NCBI GenBank assembly: GCA_029976025.1
Contig: JARKNX010000066.1
Coordinates: forward strand, 1-45,461
Reading direction: 5' to 3'
Length of the DNA stretch: 45,461 bases
From: Aggregatilineales bacterium
GTDB taxonomy: Bacteria > Chloroflexota > Anaerolineae > Aggregatilineales > Ch27
This document shows, in pieces, positions 24,001 through 32,745 of this stretch. The position numbers were made by a program, and so were the translations under genes. The notes beneath the pieces are model-generated. The model was given only the letters and a program-made list of their open reading frames with translations. It was not told where the DNA came from and did not search any database. Each line of letters starts with the position of its first letter. Position 1 is the stretch's first letter.

Positions 24001-24962
24001 CATTCGGTTGGCTCACGATCCCAGCGGTGAGCTTGCAGCTTATGTAGCAGGTCTGCCGGCAGGCCCGCGCCGTCGCTGACCGCGATATTGGCCTCCACGT
24101 GGCGCAGCTTGCGCATCCCCGGGATGATGGTGCTGACGTCGGGGTTGCACAGGATGAAACGCATCGCCATATCGGCCATGGACATCCCCGTCGGGACCAG
24201 CGGGCGCAGGGCTTCCACATGGTCCACGGTGCTGTGCAGGTTTTCCTCCACGAAGTAGGTGTTGCGCCAGTCTCCCTCCGGCCAGCGGGTGTCTTTGGTC
24301 AGCGTGCCGGCCAGCGATCCCTCATCCAGCGGGCAGCGGGCGATCACGGCCACGCCCAGCTCCCGGCACAGCGGAAACAGGGCATCCTCCGGCGCCTGGT
24401 CGAAGATATTGTAGATCACCTGCACGGCGTCAATCAGGCCGGTGCGCAGGGTATTCAGCACGTTGTCCGGCTCCCAGCGGTTGACGCTGACGCCCATCGC
24501 GCCGATCTTCCCCTCTCGCTTGAGGTCCTCGACCGCGCGCTGCCAGCTTTCGTCCGCCGCCCAGTCATCTTCCCAGACGTGAAACTGCATCAGGTCCAGC
24601 CGCTCCAGCCCCAGGTTACGCAGGCTCCTCTCCGTGTACTCGCGGATATACTCCGGCGGGAAGTTGTCCTGCAGGAGATACCCGCGCCGGGACGGCCATC
24701 TGCGGCTTTTGGGCGGGATCTTGCTGGCGGTGTACAGCCGCTTGCCGGGGTAAGCCCGCACCAGTTCCCCCAGCAGGCGCTCGCTGTGCCCCTCTCCGTA
24801 AGCGTAGGCGGTGTCGAAGAAGTTGCAGCCCAGATCGACCGCGCGGTGCAGCGAAGTCCGCGACTCCTCATCATCGGAGCCGGTCCACGCGCCCATCCCC
24901 CACATGCCGTAGCCGATTTCGCCCACCGACCAGCCCAGCCGGCCAAAGATTCGATTCTGCAT
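23991..24962 (-). CDS. Aldo/keto reductase
   Basis: The 323-residue protein is an NADPH-dependent oxidoreductase with a TIM barrel. The catalytic tetrad is visible: Asp50 and Tyr55 in NFFDTAYAYGEGHSE, Lys in YTASKI, and His in LMQFHVWED. IIPGMRKLRHVEANI near the C-terminus is the cofactor-binding segment, with Arg contacting the 2'-phosphate. It belongs to the YajO/Tas-like general group rather than a named enzyme. The ATG at 24962 has GAGGAG upstream. A TATACT -10 for this gene lies at 25013-25018 on the minus strand. A second, only distantly similar reductase of the family is encoded at 32746. Confidence 0.88.
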   Translation of the reverse strand: MQNRIFGRLGWSVGEIGYGMWGMGAWTGSDDEESRTSLHRAVDLGCNFFDTAYAYGEGHSERLLGELVRAYPGKRLYTASKIPPKSRRWPSRRGYLLQDNFPPEYIREYTERSLRNLGLERLDLMQFHVWEDDWAADESWQRAVEDLKREGKIGAMGVSVNRWEPDNVLNTLRTGLIDAVQVIYNIFDQAPEDALFPLCRELGVAVIARCPLDEGSLAGTLTKDTRWPEGDWRNTYFVEENLHSTVDHVEALRPLVPTGMSMADMAMRFILCNPDVSTIIPGMRKLRHVEANIAVSDGAGLPADLLHKLQAHRWDREPTEWSQ

Positions 24963-25197
24963 CAAAAGGTCGCTCTTTCTCCTCGTGGATCAACATCCCC
25001 CGCACGCGGCTAAGTATAATCCATTTCAGCCCGCCAGTAATACCCATGACGACAACTCGCTGCATGAAGAGCGGGCCTGCCCACCCCCGGCCGGTTGGAC
25101 GAATCAAACCGGCTGGCGTTTGGCGGCGAACATCAGTACAATCGGGCGGTACATACAAGGAGAGTCACGCGGGCGGCCGGAGGGTCGCCCTCCACCT

Positions 25198-26994
25198 ATG
25201 GACCGCCTGGAAAAACTGGAGCATATCAGCCGGCTGCCGCTATTTTCGGAGCTGGAGACGGATGAGATCGCGCTGCTGGAGCCGCTCTTCCATGAGGAGA
25301 CGTACCGCGCGGGTGACTACATCTACCGCCAGGCCGAGCGGACCTACGCCCTGTACCTGTTCGTCAGCGGGCGGGGCCGGTTGCTGCGCGTGGGGCCGGA
25401 CGGCATCGAGCGCAAAGGCGCCGATGTTGACCCCGGCGAGTTTGTCGGGGAAAAGTCGCTTTTCCTGCACGATGAGCGCCCCAACTCGCTCCTGGTTGTG
25501 CGGGAGGCCACTGTGCTGGTGCTGGCCCGGCGCGACTTCGAGGACTTCATCCGCCGCTATCCGAATATCAAAGCGCGCCTGAACGTCCGCGACGATATCA
25601 TCGTCAAGGTGCCGGAGCGCGACTTCGCCTGGCTCAACCGGGGGGAGATCGTTCTACGCTTCACCCACCGCCATATCTGGGCGTTCTGGCGGCGGGCAGC
25701 CGCGGCTATCCCCATCGCCATCCTGATGTTCACGGCGGCCATCGTGATCTGGCTGACACCGGTCATCCCGGACGCTCTGGCGGCCCTCCCGCTGCTGCTG
25801 GCCGTTGTGCTGCCGATCCTGTATATCGCCTACTGCTACTTCGACTGGCTGAACGACTGGTTCGTGATCACCAACCAGCGCGTGCTGCGCGAGGAGCGAA
25901 TCCTGCTGACCTTCACCGAGATGCGCCAGCAGGCCCCGCTGAACAGCATTCAGTCTGTGCACACCCAGCGGACCGGCTATCTGGACGCGCGGCTGAATTT
26001 CGGCAACCTGGTGATCGCCACCGCTGGCTCCGCCGGTAACGTGGTCTTCAATCTGGTCCCCGACCCGGACGGCCTGGCCGCGATCATCAATCGCGAGACG
26101 AGCCGCTCCGGCGCGCACCGCGCCGCCTCTGATCGCGAGAAAATCCGCACTGAAATTGACCGCTTCCTGGGCGTCAATGCCCTCAATCGCAGCCATAGCG
26201 ATGTCATCCCCCAGCCGGGGGAACGCGCGCCCGATGTCGAGCCAATCACGCCGGTGCTGACCTCCTGGCAGGAACGCTGGAACCAGTGGATGACCTATCT
26301 GGATGTGCGGGTGCGGGTGGATGAGGGGTACCGCATCGTCTACCGCCGGCACTGGCTAATCCTGCTGCGGAATATCTTCGGGCCGTTTTTCTTCCTGATG
26401 GTGGCGCTGGTGGCCGCCCTCATGGCCGTGCGGTGGCGGCACGAATGGCCCTGGAACGCCTTTCACCCCCTCACGCTGCTGCTGGCTTTCATCGCCGCCT
26501 TCGGCGGGCTGCTGTTCTGGCTGTGGTTTGAGTTTGCCGACTGGCGCGATGACCAGTACATTGTCGAAGACACGATGCTGACCAAGATTCACCGCCGCCC
26601 GCTCTGGCTCCAGAATATCGAGAGCCACGTGCCCATCCGCAATATCCAGAATGTCGATGTGCGCGTGACCGGCTTCTGGCAGCAAATGCTGAGCTACGGC
26701 ACCGTAATCGTGCAGACGGCGGCTGAGACCGCCGGCCTGGGGACCGGCCAGACAACCTTCAGCTACATCTACCAGCCATACGCGCTGCAGGATGACATCC
26801 TGCGCCGGTTGCGGGAAGGGACGGTCAGGCAGGAAGAAGATGAGCAGACCATGGTGGCCGAACAAATCGCCCGCTGGCTGGCCGTCTACCACCAGGCCAC
26901 GCACACCGAAGACTTCGGCGAGCGGGCCATGAATGAATTTATCGACAAGGGCGAAGTCGCCGAAAGCGATCTCTACCACAGCGAAGATGTATAG
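25198..26994 (+). CDS. Cyclic-nucleotide-binding and PH-like membrane protein
   Basis: The protein has 598 residues. Residues 1-125 form a cNMP-binding/CRP-type sensor fold (LPLFSELETDEIALLEPLFHEETYRAGDYIYRQAE, then GEFVGEKSLF). Two modules then follow, each with a pair of membrane helices and a bacterial PH-like domain. The first has helices near 162-215, then WFVITNQRVLREERILL and NSIQSVHTQRTGYLDARLNFGNLVIATAG. The second has helices near 395-445, then QYIVEDTMLTKIHRRP and IRNIQNVDVRVTGFWQQMLSYGTVIVQTA. This duplicated bPH2-type unit resembles YdbT-like proteins, here coupled to a ligand sensor. The cNMP-binding arginine motif is not clearly conserved, so the ligand is unknown. The ATG at 25198 has GGAGGG 13 bases upstream. 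Confidence 0.8.
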   Translation: MDRLEKLEHISRLPLFSELETDEIALLEPLFHEETYRAGDYIYRQAERTYALYLFVSGRGRLLRVGPDGIERKGADVDPGEFVGEKSLFLHDERPNSLLVVREATVLVLARRDFEDFIRRYPNIKARLNVRDDIIVKVPERDFAWLNRGEIVLRFTHRHIWAFWRRAAAAIPIAILMFTAAIVIWLTPVIPDALAALPLLLAVVLPILYIAYCYFDWLNDWFVITNQRVLREERILLTFTEMRQQAPLNSIQSVHTQRTGYLDARLNFGNLVIATAGSAGNVVFNLVPDPDGLAAIINRETSRSGAHRAASDREKIRTEIDRFLGVNALNRSHSDVIPQPGERAPDVEPITPVLTSWQERWNQWMTYLDVRVRVDEGYRIVYRRHWLILLRNIFGPFFFLMVALVAALMAVRWRHEWPWNAFHPLTLLLAFIAAFGGLLFWLWFEFADWRDDQYIVEDTMLTKIHRRPLWLQNIESHVPIRNIQNVDVRVTGFWQQMLSYGTVIVQTAAETAGLGTGQTTFSYIYQPYALQDDILRRLREGTVRQEEDEQTMVAEQIARWLAVYHQATHTEDFGERAMNEFIDKGEVAESDLYHSEDV

Positions 26995-27059
26995 CGGCGG
27001 GCGAATCTGTTAAAATTAAATCAGCGACGTCCAACCCGGGAAACAAGAAGGGAAGCCCC

Positions 27060-27356
27060 ATGTCACGTGCATTTCGTAAGCTGTTCGGCTTTGGCCCCTG
27101 GTACAGAGGAGCGGCGCTCGTAGAAGCCATCCAGCGGCGGGGGATTGACGCCTACAACGCGGCTCGCGCCAAGAATCCCGGCTGGCGGCCTGACTTCAAC
27201 GGCGGGGCGCTCAGGGGGCTGGACCTCAGCCAGGCCAACGTCAAGGGCGCTAACATGGTCGCGGCGGACCTGAACGGCGTCACCATCGACAACCTCGAGA
27301 TGACGGATGACCGGGCGCGCACCCGGCTGGCCAAACGCGGCGCTATCGTGGAATAG
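27060..27356 (+). CDS. Mini pentapeptide-repeat protein
   Basis: The 98-residue protein has a basic N-terminal helix (SRAFRKLFGFGPWYRG), then FNGGALRGLDLSQANVKGANMVAADLNGVTIDNLEM. That stretch contains about five units of the A(D/N)LXX type, enough for one or two coils of a right-handed beta helix. It is much shorter than typical pentapeptide proteins (150-200 residues). It has a good ribosome site (AAGAAGGGAAG) and follows the PH-like membrane protein gene by 65 bases. Its function is unknown. Confidence 0.65.
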   Translation: MSRAFRKLFGFGPWYRGAALVEAIQRRGIDAYNAARAKNPGWRPDFNGGALRGLDLSQANVKGANMVAADLNGVTIDNLEMTDDRARTRLAKRGAIVE

Positions 27357-27374
27357 CCTCCCCGGCGGAAGAGG

Positions 27375-27409
27375 AAACAAAAACCGCCGGGATACCTGCT
27401 CCGGCGGTT
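27375..27409 (-). terminator. Terminator of rplJL
   Basis: Perfect 9-base stem AACCGCCGG (27382-27390) with CCGGCGGTT (27401-27409). Read on the minus strand it is followed by TTTTTGTTT, which ends the rplJ-rplL transcript. On the plus strand GATTTT follows, so it may also serve the pentapeptide gene. Confidence 0.9.
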
Positions 27410-27444
27410 GATTTTGGCTGCGCCTTGCGGGACTGCCTGCGAGA

Positions 27445-27840
27445 TTACTTAATCTCGACGACGGCCCCCTCGGCCTCCAGCTTGCTCTTGGCGTCCTCAG
27501 CAGCTTCCTTACCGACCGCTTCCAGCACGGCGACGGGCGCGCTGTCCACCACTGCCTTGGCTTCGGCCAGGCCGAGGGTGGTGAAGGAGCGGACGGCCTT
27601 GATGACGTTGATCTTCTTGGGGCCGACATCCTTGAGGATGACGGTGAACTCGGTCTGTTCCTCTACCTCAGCCGGGGCTTCGCCCGCGCCAGCGCCAGCC
27701 ATCATCATGCCCGGCATCATCATAGGCATACCGGCGGAGGCGGTGACGCCCCACTTTTCCTCGAGCATCGTCTTCAGCTCAGCAGCTTCCAGAAGGGTCA
27801 GCGCGCTCAGTTCTTCAACGATCTTGTTCAGGTCAGCCAT
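27445..27840 (-). CDS. rplL: 50S ribosomal protein L7/L12
   Basis: The 131-residue stalk protein recruits translation factors. An N-terminal dimerisation helix ([25 protein letters not shown]) is followed by an Ala/Gly/Met-rich hinge that includes [15 protein letters not shown]. The C-terminal domain has [39 protein letters not shown]. The hinge is unusually Met-rich and is acidic near its end. I chose the ATG at 27840, with AGGAACC upstream; the in-frame extension to 27903 has no family support. It is the last gene of the rplJ-rplL operon, before a strong terminator. Confidence 0.97.
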   Translation of the reverse strand: MADLNKIVEELSALTLLEAAELKTMLEEKWGVTASAGMPMMMPGMMMAGAGAGEAPAEVEEQTEFTVILKDVGPKKINVIKAVRSFTTLGLAEAKAVVDSAPVAVLEAVGKEAAEDAKSKLEAEGAVVEIK

Positions 27841-27957
27841 GATACAGGTTCCTTTCCTGGGTGCGGGTGCCGCGTTCGGCCCCGCGTTATGCGTTATGGT
27901 CAAAATCAGCGTATACGGATCACGACGGATGCTGTTGGCCCACGCAAGCCCGCAGGC

Positions 27958-28491
27958 TTACGCGGCTTCGCCCTCTTCCTTGGCTGCGTAAGCAGCAATC
28001 ACGTTGAGGACCTGGGTCGCGCCACCATTGATCACATTGACCAGGCCGGCGGCCGGGGCAATGATCAGGCCCACCAGTTGAGCGCGCAGCTCGCCGAAGC
28101 TGGGCAGCTTGGACAGCAGGTCCACGCCCTTAGCATCGTAGTTCACGCCCTCAACCAGCGCACCGGTGACCTCGAACATCTGCACATCCCCCTGAAAGGC
28201 CAGCACCGCCTTGGCGGCAGCGGCGATGTCCCCGCGGACAAATGTCACAGCCACCGGGCCTTTCAGCAGCTCTTCCGGAATTGACAGGTTGACTTCCTGC
28301 AGAGCCAGGCTGAACAGGGTGTTCTTGGTGATCATTAAGGTGCTGTCAAGCTCGCGCAGTCTGGCGCGCAGATCGTTGAAGTGCGCTATTTTCATCCCGT
28401 TGTTCCGGGTGATGATGACGCCTTGCGCTTCCTTCAACAGCTCGACATAACGCGCGACCAATTCCTCTTTATGCGCTCTGGAGATAGGCAT
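27958..28491 (-). CDS. rplJ: 50S ribosomal protein L10
   Basis: The 177-residue protein anchors L7/L12 dimers to the ribosome. It shows HKEELVARYVELLKEAQGVIITRNNGM, LRARLRELDSTLMITKNTL and a C-terminal helix ending IAAYAAKEEGEAA that binds L12 dimers. A GGAAGGAGG ribosome site lies upstream. It is preceded by a leader with the L10-leader motifs and an attenuator. It lies 117 bases before rplL. The genes for L11 and L1 (rplK, rplA), often adjacent, are not here. Confidence 0.97.
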   Translation of the reverse strand: MPISRAHKEELVARYVELLKEAQGVIITRNNGMKIAHFNDLRARLRELDSTLMITKNTLFSLALQEVNLSIPEELLKGPVAVTFVRGDIAAAAKAVLAFQGDVQMFEVTGALVEGVNYDAKGVDLLSKLPSFGELRAQLVGLIIAPAAGLVNVINGGATQVLNVIAAYAAKEEGEAA

Positions 28492-28715
28492 GGTTGGGGT
28501 CCTGCCTCCTTCCCTCTATGGAATTGATCGGCCGATAAACACAGGCAATAAAAACGGCCTTTGCAGACATTCCCCGCAAAGGCCGACAGGAGTCACAGCC
28601 CGCCGCGCGCCTGATGAGCGCGGCATCCGGTCGCCTTCACCTCGGCAGGAGATTGAGCCCCCAGATGGGAGCGCCTGCTGTCTGCGGCAAAAGCCATCTT
28701 ATACTGCCCGATGTG
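28492..28715 (-). ncRNA. L10 leader RNA of rplJL
   Basis: On the minus strand the leader contains AGACAGCAGG (complement of 28674-28683), then CCTGCCGAGG (complement of 28640-28649). These match the paired conserved segments of the L10-binding leader known from Firmicutes and other phyla, where L10-L12 binding represses the operon. The 28549-28585 terminator follows within the leader. I recognise it from the motif, not from a covariance search. Confidence 0.75.
28549..28585 (-). terminator. Attenuator in the L10 leader
   Basis: Perfect 10-base stem CGGCCTTTGC (28555-28564) with GCAAAGGCCG (28576-28585). On the minus strand it is followed by TTTTTAT. It lies between the rplJ promoter and the rplJ start, so it should act as a regulated terminator. 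Confidence 0.8.
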
Positions 28716-28721
28716 CGCCGT

Positions 28722-28751
28722 ATTATAAAGGCCCGCCCGGAACCGCGTCAA
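28722..28751 (-). promoter_or_regulatory. rplJL promoter
   Basis: On the minus strand TTGACG (28751-28746), an 18-base spacer and a perfect TATAAT (28727-28722). It gives a leader of about 225 bases. Confidence 0.8.
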
Positions 28752-28887
28752 GACCAAAAAAACGGAAACGCAGGGAGCGGGCGGTGGAGAACAGGAAAAG
28801 GCGCTGAGCCGCCACAAGCGCCGGGGAAAACCGGGCTGCCTTTCCTGACGATCTCCTGCCTTCTCTCCGCCGCCGGCTTTTCCACGC

Positions 28888-29265
28888 TTATTTGCCGCGC
28901 CCCCTGTGGGAGGTGAACTTATAGCTCGCGGTCACCGGCAGCACGAACAGCACCGCGCTCTCCTCCAGGCCGTCCGCCTCGAAGCGGGCGAAGACATCCC
29001 GCGTAGCCTGCAGGACCGCCTCCGTCTGCGCCTCGTCATCCAGGATCGAAAACAGAGTACGGTGGTGCGTCTCCTGACCGCGCAGCAAATCGGAAAGCCG
29101 CGGCAGGAGCGGCATGTCATCGCGCTTACCCAGCGCCTGCCGAAAGCGCATCAGCCCGGTGCTCTCCAGAATAGTGATGCCCGGCGCGCCGGCGGCGGCC
29201 CAGGCTTCCAGCATCTCCATACAATAATCAGGATTATTGAGCACCATCAGGACCATTTGCTTCAT
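28888..29265 (-). CDS. PII-like small signalling protein
   Basis: The 125-residue protein starts KQMVLMVLNNPDYCMEMLEAWAAAGAPGITILESTG, the beta-alpha-beta pattern of PII, CutA and related trimeric ferredoxin-like folds. The middle (LSDLLRGQETHHRTLFSIL) would be the exposed T-loop-like section and second strand. The helix AQTEAVLQATRDVF and the strand SAVLFVLPVTASYKF complete the fold. The uridylylated Tyr of GlnB is not seen. The ATG overlaps the antiporter stop (ATGA), which implies joint production and a likely physical or regulatory tie with that transporter. The family call is an inference by eye. Confidence 0.6.
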   Translation of the reverse strand: MKQMVLMVLNNPDYCMEMLEAWAAAGAPGITILESTGLMRFRQALGKRDDMPLLPRLSDLLRGQETHHRTLFSILDDEAQTEAVLQATRDVFARFEADGLEESAVLFVLPVTASYKFTSHRGRGK

Positions 29266-30509
29266 GACGATGATTCTCCTTTGACTGGCTGCTGCGGCGG
29301 CATATCAACCGCCTCCTGCCCGGAAAACAGCGCCCGCAGTAACGGCGGAGTGAGCAGCGTCGTCAGGATAACGACGCCCACAATCACGGTGAATACTTCC
29401 GGCGGGACCAGGCCGCTCGTCACCCCGACAGTAACCACGATCAGGCCGACCTCGCCGCGCGACATCATCCCCACGCCAAGCTGAAGCGACTCCCGGGAGG
29501 TCAGGCCGCCCAGCCGCCCGCCGAGTCCGGCCCCCAGCACCTTGCTGATCACGGCCACCACAACTGCCGCCGTCAGAAAGAGCAGGTTCTCGCCGCTGAA
29601 GTCCCGCAGGTCAGCGACCAGGCCGATATGGACGAAGAAGATCGGGACAAAGATCGCGTAGGATATGGTCGCCACGCCGGTCGCGATACGGCTCTTAAAC
29701 GGGCTGCGGGCGAAGATCAGGCCGGCCAGGAACGCCCCCGTGATCGCCGTCATGCCGCCCACGATCTCCGCCAGCCAGCCGTACAGCAGCAGTATCACGA
29801 AGACGAAAGCCAGCAGCCCCTGGCTGATCGGCAGCCGGTCAATCCGCCGGCTCAGCCGCGCCGGCAGCAGGTAGAAGCCGGCGACCGTCGCCAGCAACAG
29901 GAAGCCGACCATACGCAGCACCACCACGATGATGATCTCCAGCCCGGCGGTCGCGCCGCTGGATTCCAGCAGGGCCAGGAAAAGCGATAACCCCAGCACG
30001 ACCAGGACATCATCGAACACCGCCGCCCCCAGCAGGCTGATGCCGACCCGGCTGCGCAACACCTGCAGCTCCATCAGCGTCTGGGCCGAGATGCTGACGC
30101 TGGTCGCGGCCAGGCTCAGGCCCACGAAGATCGCCTGCTCCTGGGTGAGCGCGACGGCAATCCCCAGGATATACCCCATCACCACCGGGAACACCACGCC
30201 CAGCGTCCCCGCCAGCGCCGACACCTTGCCGGACCGGGCCAGATCGGAAATGTGCAGGTCCAGGCCGGCCATGAACATCAGCAGCAGCACTCCCAGCTCG
30301 GCCAGCTCGCCGATCGTCTGCCCCAGATGGTCCGACGCGGCGAAAAACGGCAGGTGGAGAAAGTTGAGCACCGACGGCCCCAGAATCAGGCCGGCAATCA
30401 GCTCCCCCAGGACCGAGGGCTGCCCGAGCCGGTAGCTCAGGTAACCGCCCGCTTTGGCCGCGAGAATAATCACCATCAGCGCCAGCGCCAGTTCCAGAAA
30501 TGGTGCCAT
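29262..30509 (-). CDS. CPA2-family cation/proton antiporter
   Basis: The 415-residue protein has about 12-13 membrane segments. It begins LALALMVIILAAKAGGYLSYRLGQPSVLGELIAGLILGPS, the Na/H exchanger family signature with the inverted-repeat unit. The ion site carries the Asp-Asp motif GAAVFDDVLVVLGLSLFLAL, which marks CPA2 electrogenic-type exchangers. AITGAFLAGLIFARSPF and MMSRGEVGLIVV complete the typical core. There is no TrkA-N/RCK domain at the C-terminus, unlike KefB/KefC; the tail is about 20 polar residues. The PII-like gene downstream overlaps its stop and could supply the missing regulation. The ion (Na or K) is not determined. Confidence 0.92.
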   Translation of the reverse strand: MAPFLELALALMVIILAAKAGGYLSYRLGQPSVLGELIAGLILGPSVLNFLHLPFFAASDHLGQTIGELAELGVLLLMFMAGLDLHISDLARSGKVSALAGTLGVVFPVVMGYILGIAVALTQEQAIFVGLSLAATSVSISAQTLMELQVLRSRVGISLLGAAVFDDVLVVLGLSLFLALLESSGATAGLEIIIVVVLRMVGFLLLATVAGFYLLPARLSRRIDRLPISQGLLAFVFVILLLYGWLAEIVGGMTAITGAFLAGLIFARSPFKSRIATGVATISYAIFVPIFFVHIGLVADLRDFSGENLLFLTAAVVVAVISKVLGAGLGGRLGGLTSRESLQLGVGMMSRGEVGLIVVTVGVTSGLVPPEVFTVIVGVVILTTLLTPPLLRALFSGQEAVDMPPQQPVKGESSS

Positions 30510-30537
30510 CTTGCCTTCCTTTCTCTAGCAGATTACA

Positions 30538-31563
30538 TCAAGCGTCATCAGCAATCCCGCGCCTGAACAACTCGCGCCAGAAGCCGATGCCCCAGGCCAG
30601 GTGCACCGTCAGGAAAACCAGCGGGACCCGGGCCGCCAGGCCGTATTCCCCCGACCGGCGGACCGCCCGGACGGTGAAAGCGGCGTTCAGCCCGGCGTAC
30701 AGCGCCACCGCGGCCAGCCACAACAGGCGGAGCCGGCGCAGGCAGGCCAGCCGCCCCCCCAGGAGGCCCGGCAGGACCCCGCCGGCCAGCCCGGCCACGA
30801 ACAGCGGGGCGACAAGCTGGCGGGGCCGGATCGAGCGTGGATGTATCCGCAGCACAACCACTTTGCCCTGCCCGTAGCGGTAATACTGGCGCGCCAGGGC
30901 GCGCAGCGTCTGCCGCCCGTAGTAGCGGGAGCGGATGGCCGGGGAAAAATACAGCCGCCCGCCAGCTTTTCGCAGGCGGTAGTTAAGCTCGTAGTCCTCG
31001 TTGGGGGTCATCATCTCGTTATAGCCGCCAGTCGCCCGCAGGACATCCGCCGGCCACGCCCCCATATAGACGGTGTCGGTGAACTGCGCCCGCTCGCTGA
31101 CGTGAAAGGCGGTCGGCACGGCGAACGGCGACTTGCCGGCCAGGGCGATCGCCCGGCCCATCGCCGTGACGCCCACCGGGTCCATCGGTCCGCCCACGTT
31201 CTGAGCGCCCGTCTCCCGCAGCAGCGTGACGCACTGGCGGACATAATCGGGCGCGATCACGGTGTGCCCGTCTATGCGCACGATCACCTCCCCTTCCGCT
31301 GCTGCGATGCCGATGTTCATGGCGGCGGCCTGGTTACGGCGGGGGTTATCCAGCACGCGCACCCGCGCCGCGCCGGGCAGCAGATGGATGATGGCCCGGG
31401 TGGAGTCGGTGCTCATGCCGTCCACAACCAGGATTTGCAGCCGGTCGGGCGGGTAGTCCTGCTCCAGCACGGCGCCCAGGCTGTGAGCGATGAAGGCTTC
31501 TTCGTTATAGATGGGCATGATGGCGGTGACCAGGGGCCAGCCGCCGGGAACCGGTTCGCTCAT
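30538..31563 (-). CDS. GT2 family glycosyltransferase with membrane tail
   Basis: The 341-residue protein has a GT-A fold. VTAIMPIYNEEAFIAHSLGAVLEQDYP at the N-terminus and LVVDGMSTDST are the nucleotide-sugar region. VIVRIDGHTVIAPDYV holds the DxD-like metal site (Asp-Gly-His). NEDYELNYRLRKAGGRLYFSP carries the acceptor-side ED motif. After residue 240 there are three or four hydrophobic segments (LVAPLFVAGLAGGVLPGLLGG, LLWLAAVALYAGLNAAF, VFLTVHLAWGIGFW), as in succinoglycan-type transferases. It overlaps the previous gene (31560-32501) by ATGA. It probably builds a surface polysaccharide or glycolipid. Confidence 0.87.
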   Translation of the reverse strand: MSEPVPGGWPLVTAIMPIYNEEAFIAHSLGAVLEQDYPPDRLQILVVDGMSTDSTRAIIHLLPGAARVRVLDNPRRNQAAAMNIGIAAAEGEVIVRIDGHTVIAPDYVRQCVTLLRETGAQNVGGPMDPVGVTAMGRAIALAGKSPFAVPTAFHVSERAQFTDTVYMGAWPADVLRATGGYNEMMTPNEDYELNYRLRKAGGRLYFSPAIRSRYYGRQTLRALARQYYRYGQGKVVVLRIHPRSIRPRQLVAPLFVAGLAGGVLPGLLGGRLACLRRLRLLWLAAVALYAGLNAAFTVRAVRRSGEYGLAARVPLVFLTVHLAWGIGFWRELFRRGIADDA

Positions 31564-32501
31564 AACACCTCCTCAGGGGGCAGGCAGCCGGGCCGCAGCC
31601 CGACCTGGACGGCTTTCCAATGAGCGCGGGCTTTCTCTCGATTGAAGGGAGCCAGCAGCAGCGCCCCCAGACCGTGAAAGCCTACCACACTCCCCCGCAA
31701 TACCACAGCCTGCCAGGGGGAGCGATACTTCTGAAAGTAGCAGATAATACCCTTGCGATGCTCGGCCAGCCGCCAGCCGGTCAGGTCGTTAGCCGGGTTA
31801 TAGTGGATTACGCGCGCCTCGGCCACAAAGACGACGCGCCAGCCGCGCTGCCGCAGCCGCCACTGCCAGCCAAATTCCTCCCCGTACACCCGCGTGTCCT
31901 CATCCATCACGCCGGCCCGGGCGCACGCCTCCCGCCGCGCCACCATAGCGACCCCGATGACGACCGGGACCGGCCGGGTGACCGGGGCCAGATTGAGCGA
32001 TTCCACGCCCAGCAGGCGGGCGATGCCCGGACGCTGCAGGGCGCGGCGGACCCGCCCGCCGGGCGGGGTCAGGGCGCTCAGGCCACTGATACGGTAGATC
32101 ATGCGGGGCAGGGTGGGGTCGCTCCAGACCGCGATCTGCGGCGAGCCGTCGGGATTCTCAATCGCCGGCCCGACCACCGCCACGTCGGGGTGCGCGTCCA
32201 GATAACCAGTCAGGGCCTCCAGCGCGCCGGGGTAGAGCAGGATGTCATCGTTGAGCAGGGCGACATACGGCGTCCGGGCCAGGCGCAGCACGCGGTTGTG
32301 GTTGGCGGCGAAGCCAAGCGGCGCTTCGTTGATATGCACACACAGCTCGGGGAAGAGCGCCTGCAGGCGGTCCACCTCCGGGTGCGGGCCGGTGTTGACC
32401 GTCAGGTGCACCTGGCACGGCACGGATTGTTGGGCAATGCTGTGCAGGGCCGCTTCAATATGGGAGAAATCGCCGTGAACGATAATACTGACGGTGAGCA
32501 T
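31560..32501 (-). CDS. GT2 family glycosyltransferase (rhamnosyltransferase-like)
   Basis: The 313-residue protein belongs to the WcaA/rhamnosyltransferase-like GT2 group. It shows VSIIVHGDFSHIEAALHSIAQQ, NEAPLGFAANHNRVLRLARTPYVALLNDDILLYPGAL with the NDD metal motif, and AMVARREACARAGVMDEDTRVYGEEFGWQWRLRQRGW with the ExxxW acceptor region. There is no membrane segment apart from a possible amphipathic stretch near residue 270. I chose the ATG at 32501, which starts directly before the GT-A core; the frame reaches 32546 without extra support. The stop overlaps the next GT2 gene by 4 bases, so the two enzymes likely act in one pathway. Confidence 0.85.
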   Translation of the reverse strand: MLTVSIIVHGDFSHIEAALHSIAQQSVPCQVHLTVNTGPHPEVDRLQALFPELCVHINEAPLGFAANHNRVLRLARTPYVALLNDDILLYPGALEALTGYLDAHPDVAVVGPAIENPDGSPQIAVWSDPTLPRMIYRISGLSALTPPGGRVRRALQRPGIARLLGVESLNLAPVTRPVPVVIGVAMVARREACARAGVMDEDTRVYGEEFGWQWRLRQRGWRVVFVAEARVIHYNPANDLTGWRLAEHRKGIICYFQKYRSPWQAVVLRGSVVGFHGLGALLLAPFNREKARAHWKAVQVGLRPGCLPPEEVL

Positions 32502-32745
32502 ACTCCGCGTCCGGTCTGCTGAATAAGAGAGGAAACTTGCTGGCATTATAGCCGAAAAGCGGGCGGCAGGAAGCGGGGAACAGGGAGTGGCCCGCCGGCT
32601 TTTCCCTCGTGGCCGTCAGGAGGTAGCTGATCGGGCCTTGCCCCGGCCCCAACACCTCTGGGATTTTATTTGGCGGCTCAACGGCCTTGAATATGTATAA
32701 TAGCGGGGCATTGTCGCCTTTTTATCGTGTGTGGAGAATGCCAAA

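Noticed and set aside
28490-28807. Plus-strand frame over the rplJ leader
   Set aside because: It is antisense to the L10 leader and its terminator, and has no coding signs.
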